Origin: Chlamydiota bacterium
GTDB lineage: Bacteria > Chlamydiota > Chlamydiia > Chlamydiales > Simkaniaceae
Assembly (NCBI GenBank): GCA_021772295.1
Contig: JAJFMG010000180.1
Coordinates: forward strand, 1 to 15,315
Direction: 5' to 3'
DNA length: 15,315 nucleotides
In this document: piece after piece, positions 15,315 through 15,315 of the stretch
Layout of the letters: each line of letters starts with the position of its first letter
Position numbering within the stretch: the first letter of the stretch is position 1
Made by a program: the position numbers and the translations under genes
The notes under the pieces: generated by a model
Told to the model about the DNA's origin: nothing
The model's input: the letters and a program-made list of their open reading frames with translations, nothing else
Databases searched by the model: none

Positions 15315-15315
15315 G

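Noticed and set aside
1..15315. CRISPR array, prophage, transposase or toxin-antitoxin pair
   Set aside because: No spaced direct repeats, phage or transposase motifs, or paired small toxin-like genes were found; the small gene at 865-1113 has no antitoxin or toxin features.

Overview
The window is AT-rich DNA from a member of the Chlamydiae, most likely an environmental, amoeba-associated type rather than a Chlamydia pathogen. The best evidence is the dnaJ gene cut by the left edge. Its C-terminal half follows the chlamydial form closely, including the phrase GASKKITITISFE, a gene end of the SFLD-x-IK-x-FF type and the four Cys-rich repeats. The other genes are an RND efflux pump, a DUF2608-type HAD protein, an LD-carboxypeptidase, an aldehyde dehydrogenase and several orphan proteins. 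They fit the larger genomes of environmental chlamydiae. The genus cannot be fixed from the sequence alone.

Layout. Positions 1-1113 (+) hold the end of dnaJ and a small orphan. Positions 1108-1821 (-) hold an orphan gene that meets the previous one tail to tail. Positions 1822-2698 hold no intact gene: they contain a decayed minus-strand gene and a short leftover frame. Positions 2699-6903 (-) are a two-gene RND efflux operon, with the adaptor lipoprotein first and the pump second, overlapping by four bases. Positions 7082-7791 (+) are a self-contained unit of promoter, orphan gene and terminator. Positions 7927-9684 (+) hold a short-chain dehydrogenase followed by an exported alpha/beta hydrolase broken by two frameshifts. 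A hairpin at 9689-9720 separates it from an exported HAD protein (9730-10542, -). Positions 10637-10969 (+) hold a doubtful, probably degenerate ORF. Positions 11194-12216 (+) encode a divergent HAD-like protein behind a good promoter. Positions 12213-14741 (-) carry an aldehyde dehydrogenase gene interrupted by one stop codon, downstream of an exported LD-carboxypeptidase. The right edge cuts another orphan gene (-).

How it fits together. The only clear working machine is the tripartite-type efflux system; its outer-membrane channel is not in this window. The exported hydrolases (HAD, LD-carboxypeptidase and the broken alpha/beta hydrolase) point to the periplasm. At least three loci are pseudogenes at different stages of decay, so gene loss is the main theme. 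I see no CRISPR array, tRNA, rRNA, transposase or prophage gene, and no convincing new multi-gene system. The best leads are small: a perfect 17-bp inverted repeat inside the carboxypeptidase gene, a 12-bp inverted repeat around a promoter, and a HAD-like protein whose second motif-I aspartate is Asn.
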